From the NCBI GenBank assembly GCA_020430865.1, contig JAGQIY010000720.1:1-7386 (forward strand): a DNA stretch of 7,386 nt, written 5' to 3'. Below, one piece after another: positions 1 to 5,545 of this stretch (position 1 is its first letter; every line of letters begins with the position of its first letter). The position numbers were made by a program, and so were the translations under genes. The DNA is from Myxococcales bacterium. GTDB lineage: Bacteria > Myxococcota > Polyangia > Polyangiales > Polyangiaceae. The notes beneath the pieces are model-generated. The model saw only the letters and a list, made by a program, of their open reading frames with translations, was not told where the DNA came from and ran no database searches.

Positions 1-504
1 AAGGTCATCGTCTACACCGCTCGCCCCGGAATGGTGATCGGCAAGGGTGGCAAGGGCATCGAGATCCTGAAGAGCGGCAACCTCGACTCGGCCCAGAAGG
101 GCGAGACGAAGTTCCCCGGCGTTCAGGCTTTCACCGAGAACGAGGTCTTCATCGACGTGCAAGAGGTGCGCAAGATGGAGACGAACGCCCAGCTCGTCGC
201 AGAAAACATCGCGACGCAGCTCGAGCGCCGCATCGCTTTCCGCCGGGCAATGAAGAAGGCCCTGAGCACCGCGATGAAGTTCGGCGCCAAGGGCGTGCGC
301 ATCCGCTGTGCCGGCCGCCTCGGTGGCGCGGACATGGGGCGTATCGAAACTTACCGCGAGGGCCGCGTGCCCCTGCACACGCTGCGCGCAGATGTCGACT
401 TCGGCTTGGCTCAGGCCAAGACCACTGCCGGCATCGTGGGCGTCAAGGTCTGGATCTTCAAGGGCGAAGTGCTTCAGCGCAAGGCTCGCCGCATCCCCCA
501 GTGA
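1..504 (+). CDS. rpsC: 30S ribosomal protein S3, 3' part (5' end outside window)
   Basis: The frame is open from base 1, and 167 residues are visible up to TGA at 502-504. By comparison with E. coli S3 (233 aa), about 64 N-terminal residues lie upstream of the window. S3 sits on the head of the small subunit at the mRNA entry channel. The fragment begins in the KH type II domain: [12 protein letters not shown] carries the GxxG loop (fragment residues 14-17). EVRK and [14 protein letters not shown] follow, then the C-terminal domain with [20 protein letters not shown] and [10 protein letters not shown]. The Arg, Arg and Lys linked to mRNA unwinding in E. coli (R131, R132, K135) are present at fragment residues 81, 82 and 85. 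About 14 extra residues lie between the GxxG helix and the last KH strand. The C-terminus stops shortly after GEVL, so it lacks the long basic tail of E. coli S3. rplP follows after 7 nt. Confidence 0.98.
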   Translation, partial: KVIVYTARPGMVIGKGGKGIEILKSGNLDSAQKGETKFPGVQAFTENEVFIDVQEVRKMETNAQLVAENIATQLERRIAFRRAMKKALSTAMKFGAKGVRIRCAGRLGGADMGRIETYREGRVPLHTLRADVDFGLAQAKTTAGIVGVKVWIFKGEVLQRKARRIPQ

Positions 505-511
505 GGTAGAC

Positions 512-925
512 GTGCTTTCTCCGAAGCGCACCAAGTTTCGCAAGCAGCAGAAGGGCCGCAACCGCGGTACCGCGTGGAAAGGCAGCGATGTGTCTTTCGG
601 CGACTTCGGGCTGCAAGCAGTAGGCGCCGCCTACCTGACCGCGCGTCAGATCGAGGCTGGCCGTATGGCGATCACCCGTCACGTGAAGCGTCAAGGCAAG
701 CTCTTCATCCGCGTCTTCCCCGACAAGCCTGTCACGAAGAAGCCGCTCGAAGTCCGCATGGGTTCCGGTAAGGGCTCCGTGGATCATTGGGTCGCTCCAG
801 TGAAGCCGGGTCGCGTGCTGTTCGAGATCAGCGGCGTGCCGGAAGACATGGCTCGAATCGCGTTCGAGCGCGCAGCTTCCAAGCTGCCGGTCGCGTGCCG
901 ATTCCTCGCTCGTGGGGTGCTGTGA
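512..925 (+). CDS. rplP: 50S ribosomal protein L16
   Basis: This gene encodes 137 aa, against 136 in E. coli. L16 binds 23S rRNA near the A site and the base of the central protuberance and is needed for late assembly of the large subunit. The N-terminus [18 protein letters not shown] is diagnostic, followed by [40 protein letters not shown] and [12 protein letters not shown]. Arg82 corresponds to E. coli Arg81, the residue hydroxylated by YcfD in that species; whether it is modified here cannot be told. The start is GTG at 512, because the family always begins at M-L-x-P-K-R. The same frame stays open upstream, but that part only overlaps rpsC and shows no family similarity. A GAGG at 503-506, overlapping the rpsC stop, is the likely ribosome binding site. 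The stop overlaps the rpmC start by one base. Confidence 0.98.
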   Translation: MLSPKRTKFRKQQKGRNRGTAWKGSDVSFGDFGLQAVGAAYLTARQIEAGRMAITRHVKRQGKLFIRVFPDKPVTKKPLEVRMGSGKGSVDHWVAPVKPGRVLFEISGVPEDMARIAFERAASKLPVACRFLARGVL

Positions 926-1134
926 TGAAGGCCAAGGACCTGAGGGAGCGGTCAACGGAAGACCTTCTCGAGCTGAAGGCTCAGCTCAAGAAGGATGGCT
1001 TCGGCTACCGCATGAAGAACCACACCAGTCAGCTCGACGACACGAGCCTGATTTCGAAGGCCCGCAAGGACATCGCGCGCATCGAGCTGATCCTCAGCGA
1101 GCGTGCAGCGGCGGGTGAAGGAGCAGCCTCGTGA
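925..1134 (+). CDS. rpmC: 50S ribosomal protein L29
   Basis: This gene encodes 69 aa; E. coli L29 has 63. L29 is a small helical-hairpin protein on the large subunit beside L23 at the peptide exit, where nascent-chain factors dock. The opening [23 protein letters not shown] and the C-terminal helix [16 protein letters not shown] fit the family. The central stretch [13 protein letters not shown] replaces the more usual LRFQ-ATGQLEN type motif, so the core is divergent. The start ATG overlaps the rplP stop in TGATG, and the stop overlaps the rpsQ start in GTGA. The upstream Shine-Dalgarno sequence is weak (a G-run near 914-917), which suggests reinitiation by ribosomes finishing rplP. The identification rests on both position in the operon and sequence. 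Confidence 0.95.
   Translation: MKAKDLRERSTEDLLELKAQLKKDGFGYRMKNHTSQLDDTSLISKARKDIARIELILSERAAAGEGAAS
1118..1123 (+). promoter_or_regulatory. Ribosome binding site supporting the GTG start of rpsQ
   Basis: AAGGAG lies inside the end of rpmC, 7 nt before the GTG at 1131. It supports the longer S17 with an N-terminal extension. An internal start would lose the conserved [12 protein letters not shown] strand. Confidence 0.75.
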
Positions 1135-1427
1135 ACGCAGAAAACTCAGCTGCACACCAGCACGACCCCAACCGCGGCTTTCGGCGCAGCCTGATTGGGC
1201 GCGTCACCAGCGACAAGATGAACAAGACTGTCGTCGTCGAGGTGACCCGCTTCAAGATGCACCCGATGTACAAGAAGTACGTTCGCGTACGGAAAAAGTA
1301 CAAGGCGCACGATGAGAACAACGAGTTCAAGACCGGCGATCGCGTCGAGATCACTGAGCACCGCCCGCTCTCCAAGGAGAAGCGCTGGAAGGTGACCAAG
1401 CTGCTCGAACGCCCCGTGCAGGAGTAG
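1131..1427 (+). CDS. rpsQ: 30S ribosomal protein S17
   Basis: This gene encodes 98 aa; E. coli S17 has 84. S17 is a primary 16S rRNA binding protein of the 30S body with an OB fold. The core matches the family throughout: [18 protein letters not shown], then HPMYKKYV, then [17 protein letters not shown] and [10 protein letters not shown]. The extra length is mostly an N-terminal extension of about 13 residues before the core (Asn, Ala and His rich, ending at NRGFRR). The GTG at 1131 is chosen for its AAGGAG at 1118-1123 and the 4-nt GTGA overlap with rpmC, both typical of this operon. rplN follows after 10 nt. Confidence 0.97.
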   Translation: MNAENSAAHQHDPNRGFRRSLIGRVTSDKMNKTVVVEVTRFKMHPMYKKYVRVRKKYKAHDENNEFKTGDRVEITEHRPLSKEKRWKVTKLLERPVQE

Positions 1428-1431
1428 GAGG
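1426..1431 (+). promoter_or_regulatory. Strong Shine-Dalgarno for the GTG start of rplN
   Basis: A full AGGAGG overlaps the rpsQ stop TAG and sits 6 nt before the GTG at 1438. It is the best ribosome binding site in the window and confirms the non-ATG start of L14. Confidence 0.85.
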
Positions 1432-1437
1432 CGAACC

Positions 1438-1806
1438 GTGATTCAGGCTCTCAGCATTCTCGACGTCGCCGACAACTCCGGCGCCAAGCGAGTCCAGTGC
1501 ATCAAGGTGCTCGGTGGCTCCGGCCGCCGCTACGCCAAGGTGGGCGACATCATCGTGGTCTCCATCAAGGAAGCCATGCCCAACAGCAAGGTGAAGAAAG
1601 GCGACCGGGCGAAGGCCGTCGTCGTACGCACCGCTCGCGAGCATCGCCGCCCCGATGGCAGCTACATCAAGTTCGACGGCAACAGCGCCGTCCTCATCAA
1701 CGCGCAGAAGGAGCCCGTCGGGACCCGTATCTTCGGACCGGTGGCCCGTGAGCTCCGACACAAGCGCTTCATGAAAATCATCTCCCTCGCTCCGGAGGTG
1801 CTGTGA
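1438..1806 (+). CDS. rplN: 50S ribosomal protein L14
   Basis: This gene encodes 122 aa, close to the 123 of E. coli. L14 binds 23S rRNA at the subunit interface and takes part in bridges to the small subunit; silencing factor RsfS docks on it in other bacteria. Sequence landmarks are [17 protein letters not shown] at the N-terminus, [55 protein letters not shown] and the terminal [23 protein letters not shown]. The start is GTG at 1438, decoded as Met, and fixes the expected MIQ N-terminus. The stop overlaps the rplX start by one base (TGATG). In E. coli this is the first gene of the spc operon; here it follows rpsQ after only 10 nt, so S10 and spc appear fused into one transcription unit. 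Confidence 0.98.
   Translation: MIQALSILDVADNSGAKRVQCIKVLGGSGRRYAKVGDIIVVSIKEAMPNSKVKKGDRAKAVVVRTAREHRRPDGSYIKFDGNSAVLINAQKEPVGTRIFGPVARELRHKRFMKIISLAPEVL
1794..1798 (+). promoter_or_regulatory. Ribosome binding site that decides the rplX start
   Basis: GGAGG lies 7 nt before the ATG at 1806 but only 4 nt before an in-frame GTG at 1803. The spacing favours ATG, which gives a protein starting MQRLRVGD. Confidence 0.7.
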
Positions 1807-2123
1807 TGCAGCGGCTCAGAGTCGGTGACGAAGTGATCGTCACCAGCGGAAACAACAAGGGACGTCGCGGCCGCATCAAGCAGCTGCGCGCCGATCGCGT
1901 GGTGATCGAGGGAGTGAACCTCATCAAGCGCCACATGAAGGCCACGCCCAACCAGCCCGGCGGCATCCTCGAAGTCGAGGCGCCGATCCACGCCAGCAAC
2001 GTGATGCTGATTGATCCCGAGACGGACAAGCCGACGCGAGTCCGAGCTCAGGTCGAAGACGGCAAGAAGGTTCGCGTGGCTGTGAAGAGCGGCAAAGAGA
2101 TTGCGGAGCCAGTCAAGTCATGA
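1806..2123 (+). CDS. rplX: 50S ribosomal protein L24
   Basis: This gene encodes 105 aa; E. coli L24 has 104. L24 is an assembly-initiating protein of the large subunit that binds the 5' part of 23S rRNA and lies near the exit tunnel. A KOW domain occupies about residues 6-33: [19 protein letters not shown] is its core. [14 protein letters not shown] and the Gly-rich [21 protein letters not shown] stretch follow, all typical of the family. ATG at 1806 is preferred over the adjacent in-frame GTG at 1803, which would add one residue. The gene overlaps rplN by one base and rplE by four (ATGA at 2120-2123). In E. coli the S8 repressor site lies at the rplX-rplE junction; the overlap leaves no spacer for it here. 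Confidence 0.97.
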   Translation: MQRLRVGDEVIVTSGNNKGRRGRIKQLRADRVVIEGVNLIKRHMKATPNQPGGILEVEAPIHASNVMLIDPETDKPTRVRAQVEDGKKVRVAVKSGKEIAEPVKS

Positions 2124-2677
2124 GCGAGCAAGCAACTGCGGCGCGCCTGCGGACCAAGTACGACAAAGAGGTCGTACCCGCGTTGATGAAGCGCTTCGAG
2201 TACAAGAACATCCACCAGGTCCCGCGCCTCGAGAAGATCGTGGTGAACATGGGCCTGGGGGCGGCGGTGGGTAACCCGAAGGTCATCGACTCCGCCGTCG
2301 AAGAGGTTCGCAAGATCACCGGGCAGCAGCCCGTGGTTACCCGCGCCAAGAAGTCCATCGCTGGATTCAAGCTCCGCGAAGGCATGCCGATTGGCGTCAA
2401 GGTTACCCTGCGGAAAGAGCGTATGTGGGAGTTCATGGACCGACTGATGAGTCTGGCCCTGCCCCGCGTGCGTGACTTCCGCGGTACCAGCCCTCGCGCC
2501 TTCGACGGCGCAGGCAACTACACGCTCGGTCTCAAGGAGCAGATTATCTTCCCCGAGATCGACTTCGACAAAGTGGACTCTGTCAAAGGCATGAACGTCA
2601 CCTTCGTGACGACCGCGACCACGAACGAGGAAGCCAAGGAGCTCCTCGATCTGTTCGGCATGCCTTTCCGGAAGTAA
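2120..2677 (+). CDS. rplE: 50S ribosomal protein L5
   Basis: This gene encodes 185 aa; E. coli L5 has 179. L5 binds 5S rRNA with L18 (and L25 where present) and carries the complex into the central protuberance, where it contacts the P-site tRNA. Landmarks are [81 protein letters not shown] and [17 protein letters not shown]. The protein ends in [12 protein letters not shown]. The start ATG overlaps the rplX stop by 4 nt. The nearest Shine-Dalgarno candidate, GGAG at 2105-2108, is 11 nt away, so translational coupling to rplX probably matters. Nothing unusual is seen in the protein. Confidence 0.98.
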   Translation: MSEQATAARLRTKYDKEVVPALMKRFEYKNIHQVPRLEKIVVNMGLGAAVGNPKVIDSAVEEVRKITGQQPVVTRAKKSIAGFKLREGMPIGVKVTLRKERMWEFMDRLMSLALPRVRDFRGTSPRAFDGAGNYTLGLKEQIIFPEIDFDKVDSVKGMNVTFVTTATTNEEAKELLDLFGMPFRK

Positions 2678-2693
2678 GGCCTAGGAGCAAGAA

Positions 2694-2879
2694 ATGGCAC
2701 GCGCTAGTCAGTGGGCAAAGTTGAACCGTGAACCGAAGTTCAAGGTGCGGTTCGTCAATCGTTGCCGCGTGTGTGGACGGTCCAAGGCGGTCTACAGAGA
2801 CTTCAACCTTTGCCGCATCTGCTTCCGGCAGATGGCGCTCCGTGGGGAGCTGCCGGGCGTAACCAAAGCAAGCTGGTAA
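2694..2879 (+). CDS. rpsZ: 30S ribosomal protein S14, zinc-binding type Z
   Basis: This gene encodes 61 aa, the exact usual length of the short zinc-ribbon S14 (also called RpsN type Z). The zinc-independent form of E. coli has about 101 aa. S14 lies in the head of the small subunit and helps S3 and S10 join. Four cysteines at residues 24, 27, 40 and 43 form two CxxC pairs (CRVC and CRIC) that would hold one zinc ion. The C-terminus [11 protein letters not shown] is the family signature. The start is well supported by AGGAG at 2683-2687, 6 nt upstream. It lies in the usual place between rplE (16 nt) and rpsH (14 nt). No zinc-independent paralogue is in the window; whether one exists elsewhere cannot be told. 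Confidence 0.98.
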   Translation: MARASQWAKLNREPKFKVRFVNRCRVCGRSKAVYRDFNLCRICFRQMALRGELPGVTKASW

Positions 2880-2893
2880 GGAGCGGAACGAAA

Positions 2894-3289
2894 ATGGTTT
2901 CGGATCCCATCGCAGATATGCTGGCGCGCATTCGCAATGCCGCCCTCGCGCATCATGAGACGACGCGCATGCCCCTCTCCAAGATGAAGAAGAGCATCGC
3001 CGAGATCCTCAAGCGCGAAGGCTACATCGCCGACGTGCGCACCGAAGAGGTGCTGGGCAAGCCCTCAATCATCTTGGCCCTCAAGTACGACCGTGATCGG
3101 ACGCCTGCCTTCCGCAAGCTCCGGCGTGTGTCGCGGCCCGGTCGCCGGGTGTACGTGGGGCACAACGAGATCCCGCGCGTCATGAGCGGCCTGGGGATGT
3201 CCATCCTCAGCACGTCACATGGCCTGATGACGGATCGCGAGGCTCGCAGCCGCAAGGTTGGCGGCGAGCTCCTGTGCGAGGTGTACTGA
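2894..3289 (+). CDS. rpsH: 30S ribosomal protein S8
   Basis: This gene encodes 131 aa; E. coli S8 has 130. S8 is a primary binder of 16S rRNA helix 21 in the platform and, in E. coli, the translational repressor of the spc operon. The N-terminus SDPIADMLARIRNA is diagnostic, followed by MPLSKMKKSIAEILKREGYI, RRVSRPGRRVYVG and the C-terminal RNA-binding signature GLGMSILSTSHGLMTDREAR, ending GGELLCEVY. The ATG at 2894 is chosen because the family begins here. The frame is open further upstream, but only as a shadow of rpsZ. AAGGAG at 2878-2883, overlapping the rpsZ stop, is 10 nt from the start. rplF starts 2 nt after the stop. Confidence 0.98.
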   Translation: MVSDPIADMLARIRNAALAHHETTRMPLSKMKKSIAEILKREGYIADVRTEEVLGKPSIILALKYDRDRTPAFRKLRRVSRPGRRVYVGHNEIPRVMSGLGMSILSTSHGLMTDREARSRKVGGELLCEVY

Positions 3290-3291
3290 TC

Positions 3292-3870
3292 ATGGCCGAG
3301 GCAACTTCAACTGAACCCAAGCTGTCCCGGGTGGGCAAGCGCCCGGTTGCGGTTCCGAAGGGTGTCACTGTGACGCTCAAGGATCAGCAGGTGGACATTC
3401 AGGGCCCGAAGGGCAAGTTGAGCCGAGTCATGCCCGAGCAAACCGAGATCACTCGGGAAGGCGACGAACTCAAGGTGACCAGCAGTGCGCCTGGTCGCGA
3501 CGGTGCGCGCCTTCAAGGTCTGACTCGAGCGCTGCTCCAGAGCATGGTTCAGGGTGCAGCTACTGGCTACACCAAGACCCTGGAGCTGGTCGGAACCGGT
3601 TACCGTGCGGAACTCAAGGGCCGCATGCTCCACCTCTCCGTGGGCTTGAGCCACCCCGTGGCCTTCGAGCTGCCAGAGGGACTCAACGCGACCATCCCCG
3701 CGGAGTCGAAGGGTGCGGCGCTCGTCCTCGAGTGCGCGAACAAGGAAGTCATTGGTCAGTTCGCCGCCACCGTGCGCAACGTCCGTCCCCCAGAGCCCTA
3801 CGGCGGTAAGGGGATTCGCTACCGCGGTGAGCAGATCCGTCGCAAGGCGGGCAAGGCCGGCAAGAAGTAA
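3292..3870 (+). CDS. rplF: 50S ribosomal protein L6
   Basis: This gene encodes 192 aa; E. coli L6 has 176. L6 binds 23S rRNA near the sarcin-ricin loop and the factor-binding site. Two repeated alpha/beta domains are seen: [17 protein letters not shown] with [10 protein letters not shown] in the first, and [18 protein letters not shown] with [16 protein letters not shown] in the second. The C-terminal signature is [19 protein letters not shown]. Extra length comes from about ten residues before LSRVGKRP and a Lys/Gly/Ala tail. The start at 3292 is preferred over an in-frame codon at 3274 that would overlap rpsH. GAGGTG at 3278-3283 lies 8 nt upstream of the ATG. The short spacer to rpsH suggests coupled translation. 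Confidence 0.97.
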   Translation: MAEATSTEPKLSRVGKRPVAVPKGVTVTLKDQQVDIQGPKGKLSRVMPEQTEITREGDELKVTSSAPGRDGARLQGLTRALLQSMVQGAATGYTKTLELVGTGYRAELKGRMLHLSVGLSHPVAFELPEGLNATIPAESKGAALVLECANKEVIGQFAATVRNVRPPEPYGGKGIRYRGEQIRRKAGKAGKK

Positions 3871-3883
3871 GGAACCAGCCGTC

Positions 3884-4246
3884 ATGACAGCAAGAAGGCT
3901 AGAGGGCAGGGAGCGTCGTAAGCTCCGCACCCGGAGCAAGATCAGCGGGACCGCCGAGCGGCCCCGTCTCAGCGTCTTCCGCAGCGCCAAGCACATCTAC
4001 GCGCAGGTGGTGGATGACGTCGCCGGCTGTACGCTCGCGGCGGCTTCCACGCTCTCCCGCGACTTGAAGACCACGCTCGGCGAGGACGACAAGACTGCGG
4101 CAGCGAAGAAGGTTGGCGCTCTCATCGGGCAAATCTGCCTGGAAAAGAATATCAACAAGGTGGTCTTCGATCGGAACGGCTACCTCTATCACGGGCGCGT
4201 GAAGGCTCTGGCCGACGCCGCTCGCGAGGCTGGCCTCCAGTTCTGA
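3884..4246 (+). CDS. rplR: 50S ribosomal protein L18
   Basis: This gene encodes 120 aa; E. coli L18 has 117. L18 binds 5S rRNA together with L5 and anchors it to the large subunit. The basic N-terminal tail ([17 protein letters not shown]) is followed by [21 protein letters not shown], a variable [11 protein letters not shown] segment, [16 protein letters not shown] and the C-terminal [28 protein letters not shown], all typical. ATG at 3884 gives the expected length. The upstream continuation of the frame is a shadow of rplF. AAGGA at 3869-3873, overlapping the rplF stop, is 10 nt from the start. The spacer to rplF is 13 nt and to rpsE 17 nt. Confidence 0.98.
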   Translation: MTARRLEGRERRKLRTRSKISGTAERPRLSVFRSAKHIYAQVVDDVAGCTLAAASTLSRDLKTTLGEDDKTAAAKKVGALIGQICLEKNINKVVFDRNGYLYHGRVKALADAAREAGLQF

Positions 4247-4263
4247 GGCAGTAGGAGCTTACG

Positions 4264-4857
4264 ATGGCATTCGACAACCTAGTCGACGAGGAACGCCTCA
4301 AGGAGCGCGTCATCCACATCAACCGCGTGGCCAAGGTGGTGAAGGGCGGTCGCCGCTTCAGCTTCTCTGCGCTGGTGGTGGTCGGCGATGAGGCCGGTCA
4401 CGTTGGCGTTGGTCTGGGCAAGGCCGGCGAGGTCCCCGAGGCGATCCGCAAGGGGAACGACAAGGCCCGCAAGAACATGTTCAAGGTGCCGATGATCGGC
4501 GCAACGGTCCCACACGAGGTGATCGGCGAGTTCGGTGCGGGTCGTGTGCTCCTGCGTCCAGCTGCTCCTGGTACTGGCGTTATCGCGGGCGGCCCCGTTC
4601 GTGCGGTGGTCGAGTCGGCAGGCATTCAGGACATCCTGACCAAGTGCCTCGGCTCGAACAACAAGCAGAACGTCGTCCACGCGACGATCGCCGCGCTCCA
4701 GGCGCTGCGCGCCCCCGAGGCGTTCGCAGCCGCTCGCGGCATGGACATCAACAACCTGCTCGAGGACTACCCGGTCCTGCGCATGTCCTCGCAGGCGGCT
4801 CAGTCGTCTTCGATCGTGCCTGGCACCACCAACTTCGGTGAGGGAGGCCAGCAGTGA
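4264..4857 (+). CDS. rpsE: 30S ribosomal protein S5 with C-terminal extension
   Basis: This gene encodes 197 aa; E. coli S5 has 167. S5 lies at the back of the small subunit near the mRNA entry and the decoding centre and affects accuracy. The N-terminal double-stranded RNA-binding-like domain has [19 protein letters not shown], with the VKGGR loop at residues 26-30 that is associated with spectinomycin response in other bacteria and shows no loss here. [23 protein letters not shown] follows. The C-terminal domain has [43 protein letters not shown] and [11 protein letters not shown]. About 30 residues continue past the E. coli end point, rich in Ser, Gln and Gly and probably flexible. AGGAG at 4253-4257, 6 nt upstream, supports the start. 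The stop overlaps rpmD by 4 nt. Confidence 0.98.
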   Translation: MAFDNLVDEERLKERVIHINRVAKVVKGGRRFSFSALVVVGDEAGHVGVGLGKAGEVPEAIRKGNDKARKNMFKVPMIGATVPHEVIGEFGAGRVLLRPAAPGTGVIAGGPVRAVVESAGIQDILTKCLGSNNKQNVVHATIAALQALRAPEAFAAARGMDINNLLEDYPVLRMSSQAAQSSSIVPGTTNFGEGGQQ

Positions 4858-5039
4858 CACGCTTGGTCGTGCGCCAGGTCGCCAGCACCATCGGTCGTCC
4901 GCAGCCCCAGCGCCTGGTCCTCAAGGGCCTTGGGCTGCGTGGTATCAACAGCGTGGTCGAAGTCGACAACACGCCCAGCTTCCGCGGGATGATCAAGAAG
5001 GTCATGCACCTCGTGGAAGTGCAGGAGAAGAAGTCATGA
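4854..5039 (+). CDS. rpmD: 50S ribosomal protein L30
   Basis: This gene encodes 61 aa, within the usual 58-62 range. L30 is a small peripheral protein of the large subunit with a ferredoxin-like fold, and it is absent from some bacterial lineages. The sequence [41 protein letters not shown] and the C-terminal KKVMHLVEV helix and strand fit the family well. The start is GTG at 4854, overlapping the rpsE stop in GTGA. GGAGG at 4843-4847 lies 6 nt upstream. The stop overlaps the rplO start by 4 nt (ATGA), so rpsE, rpmD and rplO form a fully coupled trio. Confidence 0.97.
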   Translation: MTRLVVRQVASTIGRPQPQRLVLKGLGLRGINSVVEVDNTPSFRGMIKKVMHLVEVQEKKS

Positions 5040-5521
5040 GCGACGTGCTCTCACGTCTGACCTACCCCGCCGGGGCTCGCCACGCCGAGAAGCGTGTGGG
5101 CCGGGGTGTCGGGTCGGGTCTTGGCAAGACCTGTGGTCGCGGGATGAAGGGCCAGAAGGCCCGTCATGGTGGCAACTTCGGCAAGCTCCACTTCCAGGGT
5201 GGTCAGACGCCCATCCAGCGTCGTCTGCCGAAGCGTGGCTTCCGGGTGCCGTTCCCGATTCAAACCGTGATCGTCAACCTGAGTGATCTCGAGCGCTTCG
5301 AGGCCGGCTCCACGGTTGATGAAGCAGCGCTTCGCGCCGCCCGCCTGGTGCAGGGGCGTGACGTGCGAATCAAGGTCCTCGGGAATGGTGAGCTGACCAA
5401 GGCGCTTACGGTCTCGGCCAATCGGTTCAGCAACTCGGCTGTCGAGAAGATTCAGAAGGCAGGCGGCAAGGCAGTCTTCGTTGACGCAGGCGACGAGAAC
5501 GCCGAGCAAGCCGCGTCCTGA
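5036..5521 (+). CDS. rplO: 50S ribosomal protein L15
   Basis: This gene encodes 161 aa; E. coli L15 has 144. L15 is a late-assembly protein of the large subunit with a long Gly/Arg/Lys-rich N-terminal extension that threads into 23S rRNA. Residues 20-46 show this part (RVGRGVGSGLGKTCGRGMKG then QKARHGG), followed by FQGGQTPIQRRLPKRGF. The globular C-terminal domain has VNLSDLERFEAGSTVDEAAL, RDVRIKVLGNGELTKALTV and SNSAVEKIQKAGGKAVFVD. A short acidic/Ala tail ends the protein. ATG at 5036 is chosen for its family N-terminus and for AGGAG at 5023-5027, 8 nt upstream. The frame also runs back into rpsE and rpmD, which is a shadow. The 24-nt gap to secY is the longest in the window. Confidence 0.98.
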   Translation: MSDVLSRLTYPAGARHAEKRVGRGVGSGLGKTCGRGMKGQKARHGGNFGKLHFQGGQTPIQRRLPKRGFRVPFPIQTVIVNLSDLERFEAGSTVDEAALRAARLVQGRDVRIKVLGNGELTKALTVSANRFSNSAVEKIQKAGGKAVFVDAGDENAEQAAS

Positions 5522-5545
5522 GCTGCTACACCCCGGACCCACTAA

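Noticed and set aside
308..511. Upstream continuation of the rplP frame inside rpsC
   Set aside because: The L16 family begins at M-L-x-P-K-R, which is the GTG at 512. The upstream part is a frame-shifted reading of conserved rpsC sequence.
2678..2693. AGGCCT/CCTAGG palindromic bases between rplE and rpsZ as a possible regulatory site
   Set aside because: Very short, and the same bases supply the AGGAG ribosome binding site of rpsZ. No longer symmetry or repeat is present.
2762..2893. Upstream continuation of the rpsH frame inside rpsZ
   Set aside because: S8 begins at the ATG at 2894 (SDPIADML). The upstream residues are an out-of-frame reading of the S14 zinc ribbon.
3307..3996. Long open frame (229 codons) on the - strand across rplF and rplR
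   Set aside because: It lies opposite two certain ribosomal protein genes, straddles their junction, and its translation (Leu/Arg/Ala-rich) resembles no family. High-GC codon bias commonly leaves antisense frames open.
4279..4860. Open frame of 193 codons on the - strand opposite rpsE
   Set aside because: It mirrors rpsE almost exactly, with a His/Asp/Arg-biased composition typical of antisense shadows and no recognisable domain.
5522..5545. Possible internal promoter before secY
   Set aside because: I see no convincing -35/-10 pair in the spacer or the end of rplO; the only AT-rich bases (ACTAAA) sit at the start codon.
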